A stretch of 64,000 nt of DNA from positions 1,674,001 to 1,738,000 of the forward strand of contig CP011265.1 of NCBI GenBank assembly GCA_000972765.1. Reading direction: 5' to 3'. The notes under the pieces were generated by a model, which was given only the letters and a program-made list of their open reading frames with translations, had not been told where the DNA came from and made no database searches. Every line of letters starts with the position of its first letter. Position 1 is the stretch's first letter. Shown piece by piece: positions 9,196-18,162 of the stretch. The DNA comes from Verrucomicrobia bacterium IMCC26134. GTDB taxonomy: Bacteria > Verrucomicrobiota > Verrucomicrobiia > Opitutales > Opitutaceae. Position numbers and translations under genes: made by a program.

Positions 9196-9546
9196 TTTTT
9201 AATAAATAGGATGCATGATAAATTAGCCGGCCCTCACATCTATTATTTAGGTCGGGCTCACGGGACTATTTATTTGCCAGTGGTTCAGTTTATTAAGGTT
9301 CTGTTGCGGTCTCTGCATTCACAGAACCATAGGTATAAATATCCATTTTTAAAATCAAGTCTAGCATGATTTTATGCCCTGCTTTTAAAATGCATTATTT
9401 CACTCGCTTACATCAGGTTAGATGCCTGCGGAAATCTTGGTGTTGCGACAAATTGGCTTGGACAGGATGAGTGTTGGTCTCTGCGCATTTTTCCCAATGG
9501 CCACACTATTTCAAAACGATAACTTTTTCGCCACAGGAGTGCCGGC
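9196..9546. other. Divergent AT-rich intergenic region with an inverted repeat
   Basis: This 351-base stretch separates the kinase operon (leftward) from lnt (rightward) and should hold both promoters. It is clearly richer in A and T than the flanking genes. An exact 8-base inverted repeat, GGTTCTGT at 9297-9304 and ACAGAACC at 9321-9328, is separated by 16 bases and has the look of an operator, although no regulator is known. No open frame with coding character and no RNA gene was recognised. Confidence 0.5.
9297..9328. promoter_or_regulatory. Candidate operator: 8-base inverted repeat
   Basis: GGTTCTGT is followed 16 bases later by its exact reverse complement. The centre-to-centre distance is 24 bases, a little over two helical turns, which suits a dimeric regulator. 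It lies about 100 bases upstream of the kinase start and 220 upstream of lnt. The loop is too long and no T tract follows, so a terminator is unlikely. Function is inferred only from symmetry and place. Confidence 0.3.
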
Positions 9547-11304
9547 ATGAAGCCCTTTACCACTGATATGCCCTCTTTCCCAAAAGATCCTGATGCGTTG
9601 GTCGACGTCAGTTTTATTGCGCGACACGCTCAGAGTCTCTCCGCAGCAGCGGTTTTGATTTCAACGGTGTTGGCGTCTGTCCTGATGATGCCTCCTTCGC
9701 GTTACCCAGAGTTGGCCTATCTATTTGCCGCACCCGCAGTCTATTGGGCCTACTCTTCGCCTAATTGGAGAGTTTTTTCCTGGACGATTTTCTGTGCGCA
9801 GGCGTTTGCATGGACTTTCACTTTGGGTTGGCTTAAAAATGTCACTTGGATCGGGTTGCTCCTTTTGGGTCCGTTTATCGGTGCTTGGACGGGAAGCTGG
9901 TTCATGGCGGTGCGTTGGACGATGCCGCGAATGCTGGGCCGGCCTTGGGCGCATCGAGTTGTGGCTGTTTTGGGATTGGCTGGTGTTTGGGTTGTGCTCG
10001 AGTGGTCCCGCACTTGGGTATTGAGCGGTTTTCCTTGGCTTACCCTATCGGCAACGCAATGGCAGCGGTTAAGTGTTCTCCAACCCGCCGCCTATACCGG
10101 GGCTTGGGGCGTATCCTTCGTATTGATTGCGGTCAACGTGGCCTTTGCCGCCTACGCACATAAGCTGATCAAGGGGAGCGCGGATACGGCGCGGACCCGG
10201 TGTCCTGAATTCATCGCTGCAATGATTCTGCTTCTCGGTTGCCTGTTACTGACCGTGAGGGAAACATTTAACCGTGGACGGTTTCATGTTCCGTGGGCAA
10301 AAGTTGGAATCATACAACCAGCTATTCCGCAGTCGTTAAAGTGGAATAATGAGGCGACTTACGGCATCCTTAAAACCCTTGAAACTGAGACACTCAATGC
10401 GGCCTTGGCGCGGCCTGATTTGTTGCTTTGGCCAGAGGCAACGACACCGCTCGCGGTCCTTGGCGATCCCAACATGAAGACATGGACGGAGTCGCTAGTC
10501 CGCAAGGGATGTGTGCCGTTATTGTTGGGCTCCATTGGCCGTGAGGCGTTCGACACAGCGGTTGAAAACTGGGTGAATGGCGTTTTTCTGGTTACGCCGG
10601 ATACGGGCCTGGATCCGCGGTATTATTCGAAGCGCCACCTCGTGCCGTTTGGAGAATATGTGCCGGTTCGGCCCCTTTTGGGGTGGCTGGAAAAAGTGGT
10701 GCCGGTGGGCGATGATTTTACAAACGGCCATGATGCCGCCTTGATCGAAGTGAAGTTAGGCCAGAATGGAATCAACGGATCGCCATCCACGACCCGGATT
10801 GGGCCGCTCATATGCTATGAAGACATTTTCCCTTCTTTGGCTCGCGAGAGCGTGCTGGCAGGTGCCGATGTGCTTGTGGTGAACACTAATAATGGTTGGT
10901 TTGGCGAAGGTGCGGCCGCCTATCAACACGCTGCGCATTCCGTGCTTCGTGCGGTTGAGACCCGCCGTCCGGTTATCCGAGCGGGTAACTCAGGATGGAG
11001 TGGATGGATCGATGAGTGCGGCGCCATCCGAGCGGTTTTGACCAAAAATCATGAAACCGGAGACGTGAGCACCTCACCGGGAGAAAAAGGCGATGAACCA
11101 GGCACGGTCTATTTTCGCGGAAGTGCCACCGTTCCTGTCACACGTGATAGTCGTTTCATAGGGGTGCAGACGCTTTATGTGCGTTGGGGGGACTGGTTTG
11201 TCGGCCTCAGCATGGCATTGGCATTAGTCACTTGGATGTTGCTGCGACGTCCCTATGTTCCTGCGCCAAAAGCAGAGAGACTACGCGCCTCAAAATTCGA
11301 GTAA
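9547..11304 (+). CDS. lnt: Apolipoprotein N-acyltransferase
   Basis: Inner-membrane enzyme that adds the third acyl chain to the N-terminal cysteine of lipoproteins, needed before Lol-dependent sorting in diderms. The 585-residue protein has about six or seven N-terminal membrane helices, a periplasmic carbon-nitrogen hydrolase domain at about 265-530, and a last C-terminal helix. The catalytic triad is present: Glu297 in LLLWPEATTP, Lys362 in YSKRHLVPFGEYVP and Cys423 in GPLICYEDIFP. The stretch NTNNGWFGEGAAAYQHAAHSV is a family signature. The ATG at 9547 is preceded by AGGAG at 9535-9539 with good spacing, one of the few clear ribosome sites in the window. Its presence implies an outer membrane with triacylated lipoproteins. 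Confidence 0.96.
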   Translation: MKPFTTDMPSFPKDPDALVDVSFIARHAQSLSAAAVLISTVLASVLMMPPSRYPELAYLFAAPAVYWAYSSPNWRVFSWTIFCAQAFAWTFTLGWLKNVTWIGLLLLGPFIGAWTGSWFMAVRWTMPRMLGRPWAHRVVAVLGLAGVWVVLEWSRTWVLSGFPWLTLSATQWQRLSVLQPAAYTGAWGVSFVLIAVNVAFAAYAHKLIKGSADTARTRCPEFIAAMILLLGCLLLTVRETFNRGRFHVPWAKVGIIQPAIPQSLKWNNEATYGILKTLETETLNAALARPDLLLWPEATTPLAVLGDPNMKTWTESLVRKGCVPLLLGSIGREAFDTAVENWVNGVFLVTPDTGLDPRYYSKRHLVPFGEYVPVRPLLGWLEKVVPVGDDFTNGHDAALIEVKLGQNGINGSPSTTRIGPLICYEDIFPSLARESVLAGADVLVVNTNNGWFGEGAAAYQHAAHSVLRAVETRRPVIRAGNSGWSGWIDECGAIRAVLTKNHETGDVSTSPGEKGDEPGTVYFRGSATVPVTRDSRFIGVQTLYVRWGDWFVGLSMALALVTWMLLRRPYVPAPKAERLRASKFE

Positions 11305-11359
11305 ACGACTGCTTCAGCCTGTCTTCTCGATTATTTTATAGGTTTTCATGATATGGGCT

Positions 11360-11386
11360 TGGTTGATGTCACTTCGGCATCAACCA
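11360..11386. repeat. Hairpin between lnt and smc
   Basis: TGGTTGATG at 11360-11368 pairs exactly with CATCAACCA at 11378-11386 around a 9-base loop containing CTTCGG. There is no T tract after it on either strand, so a classic terminator is not supported. It could be an RNA hairpin in the smc leader or a weak end for lnt. Confidence 0.4.
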
Positions 11387-11570
11387 CAGGGTCAGGCATT
11401 CATTCCTCCCTCTTTTCAAGCCGAAGGGACGGGGATACCTTAATCATCATGGCCAAACTTTGCGTTTGCCGCGCCATTCCCTAACACCTGAATCAGACAC
11501 CCTGCGTTGTGCTCTGCCTGCGCGTTCCCACTTTCCTCCTGCTTACCTGATTTTCCGCCACGTCCGTCGC

Positions 11571-14500
11571 ATGCATCTTCAAGCGCTCAAGCTCCACGGT
11601 TTCAAATCTTTCGCCGATCCGACCACTTTACGTTTTGAAACGGGCGTGACCGCCATTGTCGGTCCCAACGGCTGCGGTAAGTCCAACGTCGCCGACGCCA
11701 TCCGCTGGGTGCTTGGTGAGCAATCCGCCAAGGCGCTACGCGGTGGAAAGATGCAGGACGTTATTTTCGAGGGTGCAGACACCCGTAAACCTGCCCAGAT
11801 GTGCGAGGTTTCGCTTCTGCTTACCGACTGCGAGAAACAACTCGGCAGTGAGTTTCACGAGATCGAAATCATGCGTCGCGTCTATCGTGACGGCGGCGGC
11901 GAGTATTTCTTCAATGGCCAGGCTTGTCGGCTCAAAGACATCCAAAAGCTATTTATGGACACCGGCATAGGCCGGACCAGCTATTCGATCATGGCTCAGG
12001 GTCAGATTGACCAGATTCTTTCATCCAAACCCGAGGAACGTCGCGCCGTGTTCGAGGAGGCTGCCGGCATCACAAAGTATAAATCGCAGCGCAAAGAAGC
12101 CCTGCAGAAACTCGCTTTGACCGATGCCAACCTCGTTCGCGTTGCCGATATCGTAAGCGAGGTCGGTCGTCAGATCGGCTCTCTCAAACGTCAGGCTTCG
12201 AAAGCCCTTCGTTATAAAAAGCTCTCCTGGCGGCTTCGCCACCTCGCGCTCGCTCATCACGGGTTCCACTACGCGCAACTTTCGACCCAGCTCGCGACCC
12301 TGGAGGAGAATGTCATCAAGCTTCGCGCCGCTGCGGAAACCCGCCGCGTCCACCTGCACCAGCAGCAGTCCGCTCTCGATGAACAAAAATCCCTGCGCTC
12401 CCGCCTCAACCAGCGCGTGCAGGAGGCGCAACAAGCCGTTTTCGATCTTCGCTCCGAAAAGGAGCAGGCTGAGAACGCCGCAAATCTGGCCCAGATTAAA
12501 CGCAGCGGCCTCGCCGAGCGTCTCGATGGTTCTCGCGCGAATGTCGAGGAGCTGGAGATGCAGTTGCACGAGTTGGCCTCTCAGGCCGATACCGGCGCTC
12601 ACGATAAACAAATGGAGCTGGCCCTGCTCGGCAGTTCCGACGCCGTTTTCCAAGACCGCAATCGCGAGCTCACCGTTCTAGATGCCGAATTGTCCCGGTT
12701 TGAGCAGGAGCTTTCCCAGTTCAAGTTTCAGGTGCTGCAGTTTGAAAGCAACGTCGCCCGCTTGCGCACCGATACGACAGGCTTCGAGGTTGACCAAAAG
12801 ACCTCCGCCCAGCGCTACGAAGCCTTGGCCACAGATGTCGAGGTCGTGCGCCAGCAGCAATCCTCCGCGGTTCAACAGCTCTCCGATATTCAGGCTCGGG
12901 TGGAAGAGGCTCAAGTCACCAAGGCCCGCGCTCACTCCGAAACACAGGACCTGCAAATCCAGATCGGCGACCTCACGAAAGAGTTCAGAGAGGCCCAGAA
13001 AACGCTCCAAGAAATCGATCGCAACATTGCCCAGCGCAGCGCTCGTTTAAAACTCCTGCAACAACTCGCCGAGAAGTTCGAGGGTTTCGGGGAGGGCGCT
13101 AAGGCCGTTCTTCAGGGACGCTTTACACCTGTGTTGGGTGTCGGTGCCGCAAAACCGCGCCCGATTACCGACGGCCTCCGGCCTCGCGCCGAGTGGACGC
13201 GCGCACTGGAAGCATTGCTCGGCGCGGCGAGTGAAGCGGTTGTCGTCGCTGACCTCGACGTCGCTCAAAAAATACTGGCCGAGCTCGAGGGCCAGCAGAT
13301 CGGCTCCGCCGCCCTTCAGATTTCCAATCTCAAATCCGAAAACGCAATCCCTCCATCGGATCTGCCTCCCGGATTAAGGCCCGCCACCGATTCGCTGGTT
13401 GGCTTTGACGCCGATCATCCGGCCGTGGCGCTGCTGCGCAGTTGCTATCTTGCCGACGACCTTGGCTCTTTTCTGTCCTACTGGCATACTCACCCTGAGT
13501 TTCGCTTTCTTGCCGTCGCCACCGCGAAGGGTGAGCTGGTAGATTCGCGCGGTGTCGTCTTCGGCGGATTTCGTAAAAAATCGGGCAACAGTCTTGTGCA
13601 GCGTGAGGTTGACTTGCGTGAGACCGCCAAGGCGCTCGCCGATGATCAGGTCGCACACGATGGCCAGCGCCAGGTGATCGACTCCATCCAGCTCCGTCTC
13701 AACGAAGCCGAGCAGTCGCTCGATACGAAACGCGGCGAGGTGCTGGAGGCGTCCCAGTCGCTCGCAACTGTCCAGCAGGAGGAGCGCAATGCCCAGCGTT
13801 CGGTCGAGGAGCTCGTCCAACGCACGGAGCGTATGGATCGCGAACTCCAGCAACTCGAGGCCGCCCGCCACGAGACACAGACTCGTTTTGACCGCGCCCG
13901 CCTGCAACTCACCGAGGCCGAGCAGTCCGTCGAGGCCGGTCGTATTCGCATTAACGAAACCGACACCAAGATCATCACGCTGCGCACCGAGCGGGATGTG
14001 AAACGGGAAACGCTAGCCCAGGCTCGTCTCGAGCTTGCCGAGCGCCGTCAAAAGGTGGAGGTGCTCGACCGTGGCATCGCCGACATGCTGCGCAGACGCT
14101 CTCAACTCGCCGAGATTCTCGTGCAACGCCAGCGCGAGATCGAGACCTGGACCGAACAAAGCAGTGCGCTCGAGCAAGAGGCCGATGGCCAGCGTTACCG
14201 TGCCGGCCAGCTTGGCGAGACTCTCGCCGTTGCCATGCAACAGGTGGAGCTCATTCGCCAGCAGCTCATTGAAGTCGAGCGCTCCATCAATGGCGTCGAA
14301 TCATCGCAGGATGGCATACGCAATGATGCCGACAAATCCGCCTCCGACTTAAACCGTTGCGAAGTCGAGCTGGCCCAGGTGCAAAGCCGCGTGCAGTTCA
14401 TCACCGAAGACGTGCAACGCGAATACCAGCTACCCGTAGGTAGCTACGATTGGCGCGGGCTTCTTTACCGTGCCGACGATCAGCCGCCCGATTTAAAGGT

Positions 14501-15434
14501 CCTCGACCTCGAGGATGACGAGGAGGACAGCCCTGCGTCCGAGTTGGAGTCCACTCCCCAGGCAACACCAGGCTCCAGTTCGATCGCCGAGCCGGCGAAT
14601 GCGACTGACGTGGATTCAGCTCCGTCCAAACGCCGCCGGGTTAAGAAATCCGAACCCAAGCCTGATCCGACCGAGGACGATCTGGTCGCTTTCGCCGCAT
14701 CTGCGGATTGGCCCGCGATCAAGGTCGAGGTTGACGCCCTCCGCCAACGCCTCGGCGCGATGGGTGCGGTCAACACGGCGGCCATCGAGGAGTATGTGGA
14801 GTTGAAGCAACGCTACGATTTTCTCAAGGGACAGAGCGACGACCTCATCAACGCCAAGACAGAGCTGGTCAAAACCATCGACGAGATCAACGCGACGTCG
14901 ATGACGCAGTTTCAAATCACCTTTGATCAGATCAAAAAGAATTTCATCTACACCTTCCAAACCCTCTTTGGTGGCGGCGTGGCTAATCTCGAACTCGTCA
15001 TGACGGATGATATCCTCGAGTCCGGTATCGAAATCACCGCTCAACCCCCCGGCACGAAGTTAAAGAGCATCACGCTGCTTTCCGGCGGACAAAAGACCCT
15101 CACGGCGGTCGCCTTGCTCTTCGCGCTCTACATGGTGAAGCCTTCGCCTTTCTGCTTGCTCGACGAGTTGGACGCGCCTCTCGATGAGTCGAATATCGGT
15201 CGTTTCACCGACTTGTTAAAGAAGTTCGTGGATGCATCCCAATTCATCATCATCACGCACAACAAGCGCACGGTCTCTGCCGCTCAGGCGATCTACGGTG
15301 TGACGATGGAAGAGCGGGGGGTCTCCAAGACTGTTTCGATGCGATTCAACCAGGTGCAGGGCGAACCGGAGAAACATCCCGAGAACATTGCTGAGTCCGT
15401 TCGCGGCTCGAAGTCGGCGGCTTACAGTAGTTGA
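11571..15434 (+). CDS. smc: Chromosome segregation protein SMC
   Basis: Condensin ATPase that organises and segregates the chromosome. The start was set at ATG 11571 because the family begins at MHLQALKLHGFKSFAD; the open frame extends 37 codons upstream without similarity. Walker A GPNGCGKS is at residues 31-38, the hinge lies at about 515-670 between two long coiled coils, and the ABC signature LLSGGQKTL (about 1170) and Walker B CLLDELDAPLD (about 1195) close the head. The protein has 1287 residues against about 1190 for most bacterial SMCs. Part of the excess is an acidic, Ser/Pro-rich insert at about 978-1037 in the second coiled coil, ending in a basic patch KRRRVKK. No ScpA or ScpB gene lies in the window. 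Confidence 0.95.
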   Translation: MHLQALKLHGFKSFADPTTLRFETGVTAIVGPNGCGKSNVADAIRWVLGEQSAKALRGGKMQDVIFEGADTRKPAQMCEVSLLLTDCEKQLGSEFHEIEIMRRVYRDGGGEYFFNGQACRLKDIQKLFMDTGIGRTSYSIMAQGQIDQILSSKPEERRAVFEEAAGITKYKSQRKEALQKLALTDANLVRVADIVSEVGRQIGSLKRQASKALRYKKLSWRLRHLALAHHGFHYAQLSTQLATLEENVIKLRAAAETRRVHLHQQQSALDEQKSLRSRLNQRVQEAQQAVFDLRSEKEQAENAANLAQIKRSGLAERLDGSRANVEELEMQLHELASQADTGAHDKQMELALLGSSDAVFQDRNRELTVLDAELSRFEQELSQFKFQVLQFESNVARLRTDTTGFEVDQKTSAQRYEALATDVEVVRQQQSSAVQQLSDIQARVEEAQVTKARAHSETQDLQIQIGDLTKEFREAQKTLQEIDRNIAQRSARLKLLQQLAEKFEGFGEGAKAVLQGRFTPVLGVGAAKPRPITDGLRPRAEWTRALEALLGAASEAVVVADLDVAQKILAELEGQQIGSAALQISNLKSENAIPPSDLPPGLRPATDSLVGFDADHPAVALLRSCYLADDLGSFLSYWHTHPEFRFLAVATAKGELVDSRGVVFGGFRKKSGNSLVQREVDLRETAKALADDQVAHDGQRQVIDSIQLRLNEAEQSLDTKRGEVLEASQSLATVQQEERNAQRSVEELVQRTERMDRELQQLEAARHETQTRFDRARLQLTEAEQSVEAGRIRINETDTKIITLRTERDVKRETLAQARLELAERRQKVEVLDRGIADMLRRRSQLAEILVQRQREIETWTEQSSALEQEADGQRYRAGQLGETLAVAMQQVELIRQQLIEVERSINGVESSQDGIRNDADKSASDLNRCEVELAQVQSRVQFITEDVQREYQLPVGSYDWRGLLYRADDQPPDLKVLDLEDDEEDSPASELESTPQATPGSSSIAEPANATDVDSAPSKRRRVKKSEPKPDPTEDDLVAFAASADWPAIKVEVDALRQRLGAMGAVNTAAIEEYVELKQRYDFLKGQSDDLINAKTELVKTIDEINATSMTQFQITFDQIKKNFIYTFQTLFGGGVANLELVMTDDILESGIEITAQPPGTKLKSITLLSGGQKTLTAVALLFALYMVKPSPFCLLDELDAPLDESNIGRFTDLLKKFVDASQFIIITHNKRTVSAAQAIYGVTMEERGVSKTVSMRFNQVQGEPEKHPENIAESVRGSKSAAYSS

Positions 15435-15583
15435 GCCGCCGCGTGCCGAGCTTGAGTCCAGGCCACGCTCGTGTTTGCGGCTAGGCTACTCCGTGAGGTC
15501 GAAAGTTCCACCTTGGCGTTGGAGTCGCCGCTCGAGCGCAAATTCCATTTCTGATCTGCGTATTTTCACAGAGGGCAGGGGAG

Positions 15584-17596
15584 CTATCCCCTACTTTGCG
15601 CCCTTGTCTTCTTCGTTTTGGTTACGACCGGCTGCTCGATATTGAGATAGGTCTTGGCCATCATCTGGCTCTCGTAGAACTCCAGCAGGCGCACGCCTTC
15701 ACGGGGTTTCACAAGGTCTTTTTTCGTCGCGGTGTCGATCTGGGATTTGATGCGGCGGCAGAGTTCTTCCCACTGGTATTGCACGCCTTCTATGACCTCG
15801 CTCATGCGCACGCCACTGAGGGTTTCCTCGATATAGTAGCCATTGGGTTCGTCGTTTTCGAGAAACACGTGCACTTCATTCACACGGCCGAAAAGGTTGT
15901 GCAGGTCGCCCATGATATCCTGATACGCACCGGTGAGGAATACACCGAGGTAGTAGGGTTTGCCGTTGAGCGGATGAAGCTGCAGGTAGTCTTTCGTGTC
16001 CTGAAGGTCGATAAAGGTGCCGATCTTGCCGTCGGAATCGCAGGTGATGTCAACGAGCGTGGCGTTGACGGAGGGGTGCTCCTTGAGCCGGTGCAGCGGG
16101 GCGATGGGGAAGAGTTGTTTGAGCGCCCAGTGGTCGAGGAGGGATTGAAAGACGGAGAAGTTGCAGACGTATTGGTCGGCCAGGAGCTTGTTGAGCTCGC
16201 GCAGTTCTTCGGGCACGTAGCCTGCGTTGCGTGTTTCCTGGGCGATCTGTTCGCACACCTGCCAGAAAATGGACTCGGCGGCGGCGCGGTTTTCGAGGTC
16301 AAGGTAGCCAAGATTAAAGAGCGAAAAGGCCTCTTCTTTTTTCTGGGTGGCGTCGTGGAAACGCTCAAGGCGGCCGAGCTTGTGTTTGTTGCGCAGCAGG
16401 GTCTCCAGGTCAGTGACGACCTTGTGTTTGACCTTGGGTTGGTGCTGCACGCCAAGCGTCTCGCGCTTGTTAATGCGCTCGAATACCTCGACCACGAGCA
16501 TGGAGTGGGGCGCTACGACGGCGCGGCCGGATTCGGATACGAGGTTTGGAACGGGGACGTTCATGCTGTCGCAGATGTCGCGCACATTGGCGACGACGTC
16601 GCGGGCGTATTCGGCCATGGTGTAGTTCATGGACGACTCATAGTTCGTGCGGGAACCATCGTAGTCGATGCCAAGGCCGCCGCCGACGTCGAGATAGCCC
16701 ATCGGGAAGCCCATCTTGGCGAGCTGGCAGTAGAACCGGGAGGCCTCGATCACGGCGTTTTTAATCGTGAGGATGTTCGGCACCTGCGAGCCGATGTGGA
16801 AGTGCACGAGCTTGAGCGCGGAGGTGAGCTTGGCTTTGCGCAGTTTTTCACAGGCGAAAAGGATTTCCGCGGTGTTGAGCCCGAACTTGGCGTTATCGCC
16901 TGAAGAGGAGGACCATTTGCCCTCGCCACGGGTCTGGAGCTTGGCGCGGAAACCGATCAGGGGATCTACGCCGACCTCGGCTGCCACGCGAATGATGTCG
17001 TCCACTTCCGTAAGCTGCTCGACGACGATGATTATTTTCTTTCCCAGTTTACGGCCCAGAAGCGCGATGCGGATGTAGTCGTGGTCCTTGTATCCGTTGC
17101 AAATAATCAAGGAGTTGGCCCCTTCGTGCATGGCGAGGGCGATCATCAATTCTGGCTTGGAACCGGCCTCGAGTCCGTAGTCGTAGCCATCGCTGGCCGA
17201 GACGATTTCCTCCACGACTTCGCGGAGTTGGTTGACTTTGATCGGGAAGACTCCGCGGTATTCGCCTTCGTAGCCTTCGTCTTTTATAGCCTTGCGGAAG
17301 AGCTCGTTAAGTTGGGTGACGCGGTGGCGGAGCAGGTCTTGGAAACGGATGACCAACGGGGCCTTGAGTCCCATGCTCACCGCCTCGTCGATCACGTCCA
17401 TGATGCGGATCGAGGTGCCGTCGGCGAGGGGTTGCACCGAGACGGTTCCGTCATCTTCGACGCCAAAATGGCCGCCACCCCAACGTTTAAAGCCGTAGAG
17501 CTCTTCGGACTGGGCGGAGGACCACGTAGGGACGTTTTTGTTTTTCACAGGTGAGATGCGGGACGGGTTATGGCTTGCGTTCTTAAATGTGGACAC
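15584..17596 (-). CDS. speA: Biosynthetic arginine decarboxylase
   Basis: PLP enzyme that converts arginine to agmatine, the first step of the agmatine route to putrescine and spermidine. The frame is open up to 17842, but that part lies antisense to yajC; GTG 17596 is preferred, giving 670 residues, near the 630-660 of the family, with a GAGG ribosome site about 14 bases upstream. Motifs: the PLP lysine in GVFPIKVNQLREVVEE, GFRAKLQTRGEGKWSSSSG, HFHIGSQV, DVGGGLGIDYDGS, and VSESGRAVVAPHS. The fold is that of alanine-racemase-type decarboxylases. It is convergent with smc and divergent from yajC, only 49 bases away. No other polyamine genes are visible nearby. Confidence 0.95.
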   Translation of the reverse strand: MSTFKNASHNPSRISPVKNKNVPTWSSAQSEELYGFKRWGGGHFGVEDDGTVSVQPLADGTSIRIMDVIDEAVSMGLKAPLVIRFQDLLRHRVTQLNELFRKAIKDEGYEGEYRGVFPIKVNQLREVVEEIVSASDGYDYGLEAGSKPELMIALAMHEGANSLIICNGYKDHDYIRIALLGRKLGKKIIIVVEQLTEVDDIIRVAAEVGVDPLIGFRAKLQTRGEGKWSSSSGDNAKFGLNTAEILFACEKLRKAKLTSALKLVHFHIGSQVPNILTIKNAVIEASRFYCQLAKMGFPMGYLDVGGGLGIDYDGSRTNYESSMNYTMAEYARDVVANVRDICDSMNVPVPNLVSESGRAVVAPHSMLVVEVFERINKRETLGVQHQPKVKHKVVTDLETLLRNKHKLGRLERFHDATQKKEEAFSLFNLGYLDLENRAAAESIFWQVCEQIAQETRNAGYVPEELRELNKLLADQYVCNFSVFQSLLDHWALKQLFPIAPLHRLKEHPSVNATLVDITCDSDGKIGTFIDLQDTKDYLQLHPLNGKPYYLGVFLTGAYQDIMGDLHNLFGRVNEVHVFLENDEPNGYYIEETLSGVRMSEVIEGVQYQWEELCRRIKSQIDTATKKDLVKPREGVRLLEFYESQMMAKTYLNIEQPVVTKTKKTRAQSRG

Positions 17597-17645
17597 GGTT
17601 ATCTCGCGATTCCTCGTCTGATTACCACGACACGCAATTCTGAAA

Positions 17646-17981
17646 ATGACACTAGCCACTGATTCCCATCTATTCTTCGCGCAAGCTACCGGCGCTGGTC
17701 CCAACGCCGGCCTAATGAATATCATATTCATAGGTCTCATGTTCGCCGCGATGTGGTTCCTTATCATCGCCCCCCAGCGCAAAAAACAAAAGGAGCACGC
17801 CAAGCTCATAGCCGAACTCGACACCGGCGACCAAATCATCACCGCCGGCGGGATCTACGGCGAGATCACCAACAAGAAGGATGATTGTTTCGTGGTCCGT
17901 ATTGCCGATGGCGTTAAGGTCGAGATTGGTAAATCCTACGTGCTCGACGTGGTGCGCAAGTCCGGCTCCTCCAAGAACTGA
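17646..17981 (+). CDS. yajC: Preprotein translocase subunit YajC
   Basis: Small membrane accessory subunit of the SecDF-YajC complex, which supports protein export through SecYEG. The 111-residue protein has one membrane helix (NIIFIGLMFAAMWFLIIAPQ) directly followed by the family motif QRKKQKEHAKLIAEL. A cytoplasmic beta-rich domain follows, with GDQIITAGGIYGEITNKKDD and the final part VKVEIGKSYVLDVV, all typical of YajC. It lies 181 bases upstream of secDF on the same strand, the usual pairing. The start ATG has no clear Shine-Dalgarno. The gap to secDF has no gene. Confidence 0.95.
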   Translation: MTLATDSHLFFAQATGAGPNAGLMNIIFIGLMFAAMWFLIIAPQRKKQKEHAKLIAELDTGDQIITAGGIYGEITNKKDDCFVVRIADGVKVEIGKSYVLDVVRKSGSSKN

Positions 17982-18162
17982 GTTTGCCACCTTCGTATTT
18001 TTCCGCGGCATCGGCAGAGTGCCGGTGTCGCGCTGGCTTTGGATGCTTTGTTGTATTGCCCCCTTTACGTTTCGATTTCCCTTACCCCTATCCCCTTCCG
18101 TTTTTGACCGCACGCCAAGGGCGGTGCCGTCGTCTCAATTTCTTAAACCAAAATAAAACACC

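Noticed and set aside
15596-16903. 435-codon plus-strand frame inside speA
   Set aside because: Antisense shadow of arginine decarboxylase; composition is that of a reversed GC-rich gene, and no motif is visible.
17597-17842. N-terminal extension of speA over yajC
   Set aside because: This part is antisense to a complete yajC and has no similarity to arginine decarboxylases; GTG 17596 gives family length.
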